Positions 54,501-64,000 of a stretch of 64,000 bases of DNA are shown here, in pieces. The notes beneath the pieces were generated by a model that did no database searches, was not told the origin of the DNA, and was given only the letters and a program-made list of their open reading frames with translations. Where the stretch lies: positions 1-64,000 of the forward strand of contig JAGPXD010000006.1 in the NCBI GenBank assembly GCA_020746995.1. Reading direction: 5' to 3'. The position numbers and the translations under genes are program-made. The DNA is from Plectosphaerella cucumerina. Lineage: Eukaryota; Ascomycota; Sordariomycetes; Glomerellales; Plectosphaerellaceae. How positions within the stretch are numbered: position 1 is the stretch's first letter; each line of letters starts with the position of its first letter.

Positions 54501-57500
54501 AAGTCCTGGATCTTGGAGCTCCGAGCCGAGTGCTGCCGCTCCTCAAACGCCTTGAGCACCCGTGCCGACTTTGACCTGATGTCGCTTTCGTCAGACCCGA
54601 GGGTGAAGAGGCACAGGCCGAGGAACTTCCAGAATGGAGTCGGGTAGTCAGGGTACGCCAGGACAACTTCAGTGACCACGCTAAAGTAGCCCTCGACTAC
54701 CTTGGGAATCTCGGAGATGAAGCACTGGGCCATGCAGTGCTCCAGGAGGTACGGATATTCCCGGTTGTGCGTGACAAGATTCTCCAGCGCCCGCCGGCCG
54801 ATGACATTCATTCGATCACTGCCCGAGTTGTAGATGGCTTCGATCCAGGAAAGCATTCTCCGAACGTCAAACTGGAGCGTCACACCACTCTCCGTGGTGA
54901 GACTCATCGGCCCGGCGCAAAGGGCAGCCATGGCGCTGAGGGCTGCGGTCCGGAGATTGCGCTTCTCGATCTCCATGGCCGCCGTGATCGTGCCACGCTC
55001 CCCGTGAGACTGCTGCTCGATCAGCGATTGTCTCATCGTGTCCTCCCTGGCCCGGATTCGGCTTTGATTCGGCGATATGCCACACCAGTCCTCCATGAGG
55101 GAGAAGGCCGACTTCCTCGACTCGAACGTCATCCAGCGCGACGGATCCTCAGTGCGGTTGATGCCCTCGAACAGCTCCTCCATCAGGCCGCAGTAATGGC
55201 GGCGGAGCTTCTGGAACTCCCAGTCCATCTGCACCTCGCCGTCCATTAGGAAGAGCTTGAGGTCCCTCGTGTAGTTGACAAGATTGTTTAGAACCCACTC
55301 GTCCTGATACACCTCGGATTGCTTCAGGAAGTGCGACGTCAGCTTGTAAATGTGTGTGATCTCGGTGCGCAACAGATCCATCTTGCGGTTGCGCCTCGGG
55401 CTACTGTTGGTTCGTTGGTGGATGCGGGCGCGCGCCTCATCGTTGCACCGCGAAGCCTGGCCGGCCAGCTCCTCGAGAAGGGGCCGGTAGATGTGGACAT
55501 TGATGGAGCCCATGGCGAGCACCACAGCATCGCGCACCGATGCGGACGATGCCGAAAGGAGCGGTATCAGATACTTGAACAAGAGGCGGGCTGAGACAAT
55601 CTTGTCCGCCGAGGTGGGCTTCGATCCCTTCCGAGCATGCTGTGTAGCCTGGGCGGGACTGGCAAGCTGGTTTCCGGTATCCACCAGCGTCGTACAGGCA
55701 AATATGAGGTACAGCTTCCACTGCTCGATCAGGACCTCGGGCTGCGTCGTGGGCGTGCGCCCCGTCATCCGACCGCTTCCCGAGTCGTTCCCGTAATAGA
55801 GGCCCCTGGAGGGTTCCGACAAGACAGTGATGCCCTTGTACATCTGGAGAATCCGGTTGCAGACGAGGTCTCGGCCGATGGTGACAGTGAACGGGCACTT
55901 TTCATGAGCGATCCGAATGAGGTTCGGGAAGAGCTTGAACCACAGAGTCGTGTCGTACGAAACATCGCTGGTGCAAAGTTCCACCAGGGCACCCCTGCTG
56001 CTGTTGTTCTGCATGCCTCTCTGCAGCCTCGTCCGTTCCGCAACGGAGAGGTGCTCATCCTTGAAATTGAGCACCTCCAGCGAGTCGTTCTCAAGAATAC
56101 TGATGACCCGGAGGGTCTCCTTCTCCTCGGCCCCCTGGTAACTGTTGAGCGCGTCATCAAAGTCCGTGATGAGACGCAGGACAGTGATGGCGAAGGAGCG
56201 CACGCGGCGTGACTGGGAGCACAGGAAGAACAGGCCGTGCGCCTCTGCATGGTCAACCTCTGCCCAGATGCTGTTCAGGTCGAGCTTGGCGCGCCTCATG
56301 TCGCTCACGTCACTCTGCTCCGACGAGGCGTCCTTGGTCTTTTGACGGATCTCTTCGATCCAAATCTTGAGGAGCTCAATGTAGAGGCGCAGAGTATTCT
56401 CGATATGTCCCGGCCCAAGCATGCCTCCGTCGGACATGGTCGAGTACCGGTCATCAAAGTTGAAGATGAACCGCGCGAACCCCATCGTAACCTGCTGTGC
56501 ATGTGACTGCCGGGCAATCGCCTTGAGCGACTGAGCCGAAGACTGGGCAATATTGTACTGGACGTGGGCTGTGCCTGTACAGAGAAGATTGATGAGAGTA
56601 TTGAAAGGGATCTCAGCTGAGAGGCACCGGGGGAGAGCCTGTACAGCCACATGCAATAGTTCGTAGAAAGGCTGTTTGGCGTCTGCGGGCGTCAGCTGGT
56701 CGTCGCGGCGCGAAAAGTTGAACGTGTCGGTCATTGGCGTCTTCGGGCCAGGGCTGCTGAACTTCTCATCCAACGCCGCTTGTCCTCCAAAGGTGTTGTC
56801 GCAGAGAATCGTGATCTTGCCGAGGACGTCACAAAAACGATTGTAGTAGTCACGGATCCCATCGCCCAGCAGGTGTGATGCGACGGGCTTGGACAATTCT
56901 TCGGTTTCCCGTGAGGGGGGTGACGGTGTGGCCATCGGGCCATCGCGGGGTGACGACACCGCTGGTGATGAAGGCATGCGCTCCTGGTTCGTCGGCGGCA
57001 AGTAGGATACTGGGAACGGCGGTCGACCCTGGGGCCCCTTCTCGAGGTCTGAGATGATGAGCAGGAATGCCCTGATGCCGATGACGATCCGGTCCGGATC
57101 GAGTTGCTCTATCCTCGGGTCCTTGTTCGTGATGATCAGATCAGCATTCATGAGGGGGAATACGATGTTTTTGAAGCAGTACTCCGGGTATTTGAAGGCG
57201 ATGAAGCGGATAATTTGTAGCAAAGGGTCGATGACCGCGGTGTCTGACGCAATCAGGCTTCGTTTGGTTGAAGGAAGAATCATCTTCATTACTTCGTCCA
57301 GCTTGCGAACAGCGCTGGGAAGAGAGTCGTTGGTGCGGTAGAGGTAGCTCCATACGAGCCTGGAGATGACCTGGAGGCTCAGAGGCCGAGTGTACCGGTC
57401 CTTGATTTTTGGCTGAAGAGGCAGGATAAGCTGCAGCCACTGAGAGCCAAAAGCTTCTGGCGTCGAGACGCAGAGAAGCGTCGCCGTCAAGGGGAAGGCA

Positions 57501-59670
57501 AAGTTCCAGTGCTTGGGCTTCTGGAACATGAGGGCCAACCGCGGACCGATCGCGCTGAGAACGTCTGCCCATCTCGGATGTGATAGCTCAGTCGCCGTGG
57601 CGTTGGCCGCGACAGGTAGCAAGAGAACTTCAAGCACCTGGCAGAAAGCCGTCTTGACCTTCTGGCCGTGGGATTTGCTGTAGAGACGACCGAGTCTGAT
57701 GAGAAAGTCGCAGGACTGTTCCCATGCAGGGGTGGGGGCCAGCTTGATCTTAAGATGCTTCATGCCGCCCAAGACCAGCTCGATTTTGACGTCAGGGTCG
57801 CGGACGTCGCGTCCAGGAGGTGACATGGGGCTGCGAAGGGCCAGTTCCTTAAGCGACTGGTCAATGTTGTCGAGGAACCTGTCCGAGACGCCCTTGAAGT
57901 TGACGTCGCTCATGACGCCGAGGAGCTGAGCAAAGAGGTTCCAGTTGGCCAGCTTGAGCGGACTAAGCAGTAGCTGCTCCGTATCGGCGATGGTAAGTTG
58001 ACCGAAGATGATGCCCTCTAGCTTGTCCTCCATCTCAGGCGTCAGCAGGTGCAGGCTGGTCTGGCCGATGACCTCGAGGAGCACGCGGCAGAGAATGTAA
58101 ATGGAGACGGTGGAGCGCCGCTCCGCGTGAGCGACAAACTCTTGTTTTGCGGCCATGGACGCGCTGGGACTCAGGAGAGGATTTTCGGTAGCGGTACCTG
58201 CGCCTGGCGGTGGCTGCACGGGTTCCGTGTTCCTGCGCTGTATCGGGCCGGGCGGATTGGTCTTCGACTGCAGCTGAAGCTGGGCCCGGGCACTATTCGC
58301 GGCATCGCTCTTGCTCTTCCTCCAAAGCATCATGGAATCGATCAGGGGCTTCGGCCTGGCCCGGGCGATATGGCCGAGTGCGGCGATGATCTGGTCAAAG
58401 TTGGGATCGACGCCGGGGCCGCATATCTGCTCAACTGGGGGCTCCGGGTCGAAGGGGACGGTGATGCAGTCATTGAGCTTCTCCTCGGCCTGGGCGATGA
58501 ACTGCGACAGGGGTCAGCGGATGCGCCTCGAGGCATCTGTCCAGGCGGGTTGCCACGCCAAGGACCAGGTGGACGGGCGTGTATATACGTACAGATGTGA
58601 AGAGGACATGAAGGGCGTACTCGCCGACGGTCTTTTGCGAGTCGTCCTTGTGATGCCGCGACGAGTGGGAGTGGTGGTGGCCGGACGCATGCTCGCGCCT
58701 AGGTTTTGTCTGCATCCGGTCGGTCTTCTTCAGGGTGGAGGAGTCCAGCGAGGGTCTCTCGGGGGCAGCGGTGCTGCCCGACAGGCCGGTGGAGGGCCTC
58801 GAGGGGGTGGTCACGGTGTCGGGACCGGTTTCGAGGCGTGCGACAGTATGCATGTCTGGCCGATCCGCGGCAATGCCTGCGCCGACTGCAGCGATCATCT
58901 GCGGGCTGAGGGGGCTGGAGGAGGAGCTGGCCAAGCTGCCATTGCGAGAGTGCTGGATTCCGTGGACGATGGAGGTCTGTCTGTGGTGGCCGTAGGACGC
59001 GCTCTTTGGGTCGACGTGGCGCGGGTGGCCTGCGAGAGTCCGCGGCGAGGCCAAGGACAGGGGCAACGAGGATGTTGAGCCGGAGAGCTTCTCGAGGGAC
59101 GACTCGCGGGAGTGTGTGGCAGAGCGGGCGGCCGAGTGGAGGGGCGGCTGTTGTTCGAGGAAGAGGGGCCTCAGGGTTCGGTCCCAGTCGGGCGCTGAGA
59201 TGGCGAAAGTAGCGTTGTCGTCCTCGTCTTCCTCGTCGAGGGTTGTGACAGATCGGGGGGAGAACTTGAGCGGATCTTGGAGATGGTCGGGCAGCGTCTG
59301 GGACGGAGCTACTACGCGGCGCGCGAGGCAATGTCAGTCTAGTCAAGGTGGTAGGGTTCGAGGGCCGGCTAGGTCTGGTGGCTCTCTGATGGTCTGGGTC
59401 CTAGGTATGCTGGACGGGAAGGGAAGGACGACCCTCCCCCCTCTCTTGTGAAACGTGGGAGCGCGATGGCCTGGCGACGTTTTTGGACGGGCGAGACGTT
59501 TTGAGGCGCACAGATGTGTGTTGCCGGTGCCAGACAGCCGTTTATGGGGAATGATGCGGTGAACCGGAGGACAGAGCAGGACCAAGTGCAGATGGGATGG
59601 GGTTAGGGGAGGGGAGGGGAGGGGAGGGGAGGGGAGGGGAGGGGGCAATGTTTCGATGCTACTGACCCAT
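51506..59670 (-). CDS. TAO3: Cell-morphogenesis protein Tao3/Pag1 (Furry/Mor2 family)
   Basis: Main exons are 58501-51506 and 59308-58593 (intron 91 nt, phase 0, joining HVLFTS to FIAQAEEKLNDC). The preceding start is inferred as a 4-nt exon ATGG at 59670-59667 spliced to 59308, giving MAPSQTLPDHLQDPLKFSPRS and 2571 aa; this first exon is uncertain. The N-terminal Furry domain contains CGPGVDPNFDQIIAALGHIARAKPKPLIDSMMLWRKSK. Middle and C-terminal morphogenesis domains follow (DEWVLNNLVNYTRDLKLFLMDGE, LCLFTLGSDESDIRSKSARVL, FLMGLLTNSIPWMKIKTMDIL), then a Ser-rich disordered tail. Tao3 is the scaffold of the RAM/MOR network that activates the NDR kinase Cbk1/Orb6 for polarised growth and septation. 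Confidence 0.9.
59606..59645. repeat. (GGGGA)7-G5 tract, potential G-quadruplex, in the 5' part of the Tao3-like gene
   Basis: Seven perfect GGGGA units occupy 59606-59640, followed by GGGGG. The plus strand therefore carries eight G-runs of four or more with one-base loops. The coding (minus) strand reads CCCCT, and the tract begins about 20 nt downstream of the proposed first donor site. Confidence 0.9.
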
Positions 59671-62488
59671 TGTCGGGTTGGACCAAGTGCCATGGCCCGC
59701 TTCACAGTACTCGGTCGAAGTGTATCATCACCTGCGGGAGTCTGCTCGCGATGATGGGACGATGGTGGTCTGGTTTCGAGGGTGTCGCGACGGGCGTTGG
59801 CAGCGACAGGGGAGGGGGCTGGGGGCTGTCTGTTTGGTGCTGCTCGATGCTTAGGAGGGGTGATCGGGGTGGAAAAGCCGTCGATTGAGGCTCGGCGGGG
59901 GGCGAGTCGAGGGCGTTCGGTCGGTCGGTCGGTCGGTCAGTCGTTGGATTGATCTCTTCAAACAGAAAGAGAAGCTGAGGATTCGAGAAGCGGCAGAACA
60001 GGTGCGGTAGGTAGGTAGACAAGGCAATGCAGGACAAGGCAAGGGACGGCTCCAATGTGCATGCACCTCCACCTCCAGCCTCTTGGGGATCCTCGTCGAG
60101 CGGCTGGCTGTCCGCTTCTGTCAATCAAAGTCATGCCAGGTCGGCGGTGCGGCGTGCCGTCGATCACCGGAGGAATTTTGGGCCCCATCGTCTGCCGCTT
60201 GAAGCCCACTGGGCCAGGCCGTCTGCAAGGGCCGGCGGGGGGCTTCCCTGGCTTCCCTGGCTTCTGGGCTGGGGCTCCCCCAATGCTCCTTCCTGGCTGG
60301 GGAGATGGCGACCAATCATTGGGGCGACAGCGCACCAAGGAAGAGCTCGAAAAGGGGACGGGGTCCGGGCGGGGCTCGTGCCATTGGTCCCTGGTTCAAT
60401 AAATGCCCCTTCTGGGAGGTTGTCCGCCAGGGGCCCCGGGACACAACCACGCTGAGCACGCCCGCTGCGGGCGGTTGAAGTGCGAGCGCAACACTGCCAG
60501 TGTGAAGTGCATCTTGATGGAAGACAAGGGCAAGTGCCAGCCCGTGGATGGAACCCTCCAAGTCCTGGGCAGGGGCCGCGGGGGCTCTCTGCCGTTCCAT
60601 TGGGGTCCAAGGCCCTGGAGAGGAAATGGTGTTTTCATCCGCCTCGCAGCGCAGCCCTGTCACATGGCCGAATAGTCTTGGAGCACCTCAACCAATCGTC
60701 AGATTCTGACGACCGGCCTCTTAGCAGCAAGAAGCAGAACGGAGCGAGCATTGGCCAAGGACTCGAAAGGCCCGAGTCACTCCCTCGATCAGATGCCCTC
60801 CCTCCTGCCTACCAGAACAAGCACTCGCATACTCGGAGTGGCGAGACAGCGCATCGCGGTCATGCTGCCATCTCGAAGTCCAAGCATCGTCGTCATCCCA
60901 GACGACATTGGAACGGCTGCAGTCCATTGCTTCCCTTTTGCAGGTGGCAGGGCCGTCGCGTGGCTGGTTCAACCCAACGCGGCGGGGAGATAATCGACGA
61001 GTCAGACATTCTGGTGGCGGCAACAACAAGAAACAAATGTTGGGCCCACGCTGTGGTGTGGCTTGAGTGAAGCTGAACATGCCGCTGTCGGCCGAGGTGA
61101 TGACCGCTTCTGGGTCTTGCTCGTGGAGTATCGGTAGACAGCACGACTCGGCAGATATCTGGGGATAGATACATACCTTGGTCAGTTGGTTTTGCATCTT
61201 GGTTCACACGGGCTGGTTGTTGAAAGAACCCCGGCATTCGTACTCGTATCGGGCTCATGCATCGGATCCCCATCCGCGCACAGTTGCCAGATCCTAACCC
61301 CGGTGCTGATAGAACTCAGTCAGCATGTCAGGTTTAATCGAATGCGCAGTACCTGTCTTTCTGGCGTGTCAGTGGTTTCTCTACCCGGAATCCCCTCAGG
61401 GGGATCATCAGCTGCCTGCCCTCGGAATCTCGTCTCACGCACTGCATCCATCGGCACCATCTACGGACGTCGAACGGTCGGGGTGTCGATGCGTCATGCT
61501 CGGAATGCCGGTCCCGACCTCAGGTCCCGGTGCCCCTCCAACCCCTCGGAACCCCTCGACCTGTTGACGGCGGCCATCGCGGGCGGCGAGTCATAATCTG
61601 TGCCCAGAATGGCGGCCGTCCGCGGGGGTCGCCACGAACGCCTTGGGGCAGCTTGACGGCCTGTTTCCGCTGCCGACTTCTCTCCCGGGGCCGAGAGCTT
61701 TCCGGGCGGACGCCCATTTGGTGAGGGGTGAATTTAGAAATTGCACCAAAATACCGGGGGCGTGTTTCTACCGCTCGAAGCCGTCGGCAACCGTTCACCA
61801 CCTTATCCATTCTCGCGGCAGCCACTGAAGGGGGACACCGCCTCTGATCAAATGGGTCCAATCCCGGTCTCGCTGCACCGTAATCCTCCAATTCCCGGCC
61901 ACGCACACACAACTGGAACCCGGTCTCATCCCACGCTGATGGCCTGACAGACAAGACCAGACCTGGCCCGACCCTTATTCTTCGCTCCGCCGCCTCGCCT
62001 GCCTATCCGCCCGTGCTGATCTTACAACCTGTCCTAAACTGTTTTCTTATTTCCTTTTCTCCCTCGCCCCCAAGATCCTTGGTCTGCTTCCCTCGGAGAG
62101 ACCGTGCCAACTGTCGACAACGGGTCTCGTGTCGTCTCTCGGCTAGGTACGTTCAGCCTGCTCCCCTCCGATCGGGTGTGAGGGGGGGCGTTGAGGGGTG
62201 GCGCCTGGAATTTCGGAATCCCCTCGCTGACGCTCTGCATGTGAACGAACAGCTCTTCTCCAACACTCCCTCCGCTTTCCCACACTCCGTCCGGCGGCCG
62301 ATCCCGTGTCACCGACGATCGCGTCTTCTCCATCTGCCTGCGCCTCGGCTTCCTCTTTCTCGCTCGACCTTTCGCAGTCCTCGACTCCGACACCCAGCGA
62401 GCAAACCCCCTCTGAGATTGCATCGCAAATTGCGACGAGGTCCACAACCCTACATTCTTAACCCGACAAACGAACCAATACCGCAGCC
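59671..62488. other. Long divergent spacer: Tao3-like 5' region and P450-reductase promoter/leader
   Basis: This 2.8-kb spacer lies between two divergent starts. The left end has a CGGT/GACC tetranucleotide run (about 59918-59940) in the Tao3-like leader. The right 500 bp are C/T-rich, and a CCGATCGG lies at 62168-62175. A 196-codon plus-strand frame at 60480-61070 has mixed low-complexity composition and no motif, so it is not called. Confidence 0.45.
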
Positions 62489-64000
62489 ATGGCTGAACTC
62501 GACACCCTGGACGTTCTCGTCCTCTCCGTCATCCTCTTCGGCACCGCCGCGTACTTCACAAAGGGCAAGATCTGGGCAAAGGAGAAGGACCCCTACGCCA
62601 ATGGCTTCGCCGGTGCTGTCGGCGCCAAGGCCGGCAAGACGAGGAACATCATCGAGAAGATGGACGAGTCAGGCAAAAACTGTGTCATCTTCTACGGCTC
62701 TCAGACGGGTACCGCCGAGGATTACGCCTCGCGCCTGGCCAAGGAGGGCAAGAGCCGCTTCGGCCTCGAGACCATGGTCGCTGACCTTGAGGAGTACGAT
62801 TTTGACAACCTCGATGCCGTCCCAAGTGATAAGGTCGTCATGTTCGTCCTGGCCACCTACGGCGAGGGCGAGCCCACCGACAACGCCGTCGAGTTCTACG
62901 AGTTTATCACGGGCGAGGACGTCGCCTTCACCGAGTCCAACGAGCCCGCCCTCGGCAACCTCAACTTTGTCGCCTTCGGTCTCGGCAACAACACGTACGA
63001 GCACTACAACTCGATGGTCCGCAACGTGACCAAGGCCCTCGAGAAGCTCGGCGCCCACCGCATCGGCGATGCTGGCGAGGGCGACGACGGCGCCGGCACC
63101 ATGGAGGAGGACTTCCTCGCCTGGAAGGACCCCATGTGGGCTGCCCTCGCCGAGAAGATGGGCCTCGAGGAGCGCGAGGCCGTCTACGAGCCCATCTTCG
63201 GCATCACCGAGCGCGACACCCTCACCCCCGAGTCGCCCGAGGTCTACCTCGGCGAGCCCAACAAGATGCACCTCGAGGGTGCCGCCAAGGGTCCCTTCAA
63301 CGCCCACAACCCCTACATCGCCCCCATCGCCGAGTCCAAGGAGCTCTTCTCCGTCAAGGACCGCAACTGCCTGCACATGGAGATCGACATCAGCGCTTCC
63401 AACCTCTCGTACCAAACGGGCGACCACGTCGCCATCTGGCCCACCAACCCGGGCGACGAGGTCGACCGCTTCCTCGACATCATCGGCCTCAAGGAGAAGC
63501 GCCACTCGGTCGTCAGTGTCAAGGCCCTCGAGCCCACGGCCAAGGTGCCTTTCCCGACTCCCACCACCTACGACGCCATTGTCCGCTACCACCTCGAGAT
63601 TTGCGCCCCCGTGTCCCGCCAGTTCGTCTCCACCCTCTCCGCCTTCGCCCCCGACGACGCCACCAAGGCCGAGATGGCCAAGCTCGGCAGCGACAAGGAC
63701 TACTTCCACGACAAGACGGGCGCGCACTTCCTGAACATCTCGCGCTTCCTCGACTCGGTCAGCGGCGGCCAGAAGTGGACCAACATTCCCTTCTCCGCCT
63801 TCATCGAGGGCATCACTAAGCTCCAGCCCCGCTACTACTCCATCTCCTCCTCGTCCCTCGTCCAGCCCAAGAAGATCGCCATCACTGCCGTTGTCGAGAA
63901 CCAGACTCTGCCCGGCCGTGACCAGCCTTTCCGCGGCGTCGCCACCAACTACCTCCTCGCCCTCAAGCAGAAGCAGAACGGCGACCCCAACCCCGAGCCC
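62489..64000 (+). CDS. NADPH-cytochrome P450 reductase (3' end outside window)
   Basis: Open without introns from the ATG at 62489 to the right edge, 504 codons. The N-terminal anchor is LDVLVLSVILFGTAAYFTKG. The FMN domain has VIFYGSQTGTAEDYASRLAKE, MFVLATYGEGEPTDNAVEFY and FGLGNNTYEHYN. The connecting/FAD domain has DRNCLHMEIDISASNLSYQTGDHVAIWPTN and LQPRYYSISSSSLVQP, the last being the FAD-binding RxYSxxS motif. The NADPH-binding domain is beyond the edge. It delivers electrons from NADPH to ER cytochromes P450, to squalene epoxidase and to other acceptors. Codon use is very C-rich at third positions, so it is probably well expressed. Confidence 0.95.
   Translation, partial: MAELDTLDVLVLSVILFGTAAYFTKGKIWAKEKDPYANGFAGAVGAKAGKTRNIIEKMDESGKNCVIFYGSQTGTAEDYASRLAKEGKSRFGLETMVADLEEYDFDNLDAVPSDKVVMFVLATYGEGEPTDNAVEFYEFITGEDVAFTESNEPALGNLNFVAFGLGNNTYEHYNSMVRNVTKALEKLGAHRIGDAGEGDDGAGTMEEDFLAWKDPMWAALAEKMGLEEREAVYEPIFGITERDTLTPESPEVYLGEPNKMHLEGAAKGPFNAHNPYIAPIAESKELFSVKDRNCLHMEIDISASNLSYQTGDHVAIWPTNPGDEVDRFLDIIGLKEKRHSVVSVKALEPTAKVPFPTPTTYDAIVRYHLEICAPVSRQFVSTLSAFAPDDATKAEMAKLGSDKDYFHDKTGAHFLNISRFLDSVSGGQKWTNIPFSAFIEGITKLQPRYYSISSSSLVQPKKIAITAVVENQTLPGRDQPFRGVATNYLLALKQKQNGDPNPEP

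Noticed and set aside
60480..61070. 196-codon plus-strand open frame in the spacer before the P450 reductase
   Set aside because: Low-complexity basic translation without motif; other frames of similar length overlap it on both strands.
62669..63727. 352-codon open frame antisense to the P450 reductase gene
   Set aside because: It mirrors the strongly C-biased third positions of the reductase coding strand; the Gly/Val/Leu/Glu-rich translation has no family motif.

Overview
The window is nuclear DNA of a filamentous ascomycete (Pezizomycotina, most likely Sordariomycetes). It is GC-rich and holds about 25 protein genes on both strands. Most genes carry short spliceosomal introns (41-91 nt, GTRNGT...YAG), and the proteins are typically fungal: a Zn2Cys6 regulator, the CAK cyclin, Tao3/Mor2, Suv3, Urb1 and Dim1. 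Exon coordinates were derived by hand from splice consensus, frame closure and family conservation. Every multi-exon model given as complete adds up to a whole number of codons.

Layout. 0-3 kb: the 3' end of an aldehyde dehydrogenase, then a GH5 steryl-glucosidase/glucocerebrosidase-like gene. 3-15.5 kb: a probable aromatic-catabolism cluster made of a Zn2Cys6 regulator, a GFA-domain protein, a fumarylacetoacetate-hydrolase-family enzyme, a gentisate 1,2-dioxygenase-like bicupin, an MFS sugar-porter-type transporter and a leaderless GH3 beta-glucosidase. An initiator-tRNA-like Pol III gene lies next to the GH3 promoter. 15.6-17.1 kb: a phospholipase-D-superfamily protein. 17-31.3 kb: a BAR protein, cyclin H (CAK/TFIIH), a GPI-anchored fasciclin protein, two unrecognised low-complexity proteins and a UCH deubiquitinase. 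31.7-43.5 kb: mitochondrial Suv3 helicase, a longin R-SNARE, a repeat-bearing spacer, arginyl-tRNA synthetase, a MYND-finger protein and an unrecognised two-TM protein. 45-64 kb: glycosylasparaginase, Urb1, Dim1, the very large Tao3/Furry gene and the first two thirds of NADPH-cytochrome P450 reductase, which runs off the right edge.

The most interesting region is 5.4-15.3 kb. Gentisate ring cleavage gives maleylpyruvate, which is isomerised to fumarylpyruvate and then hydrolysed to fumarate and pyruvate. A dioxygenase, a hydrolase, a glutathione-linked GFA protein, a transporter and a Zn-cluster regulator sit side by side here. The perfect palindrome CCGATCGG lies upstream of the GFA gene, between the divergent hydrolase and dioxygenase genes, and upstream of the transporter. 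Its half-site TCCGA/TCGGA is clustered before the regulator itself (three copies on a 10-bp register) and before the GH3 gene (six copies in 78 bp). I infer one regulon that could import a phenolic beta-glucoside, cleave it inside the cell and burn the aromatic aglycone through gentisate. This is a hypothesis from sequence layout and has not been demonstrated.

Other notable points are a possible 4-nt start exon for Tao3 followed by an intron with a (CCCCT)n/G-quadruplex tract, two minisatellites (52-bp and 17-bp units) in one spacer, and frame-preserving introns that open-reading-frame callers would translate.
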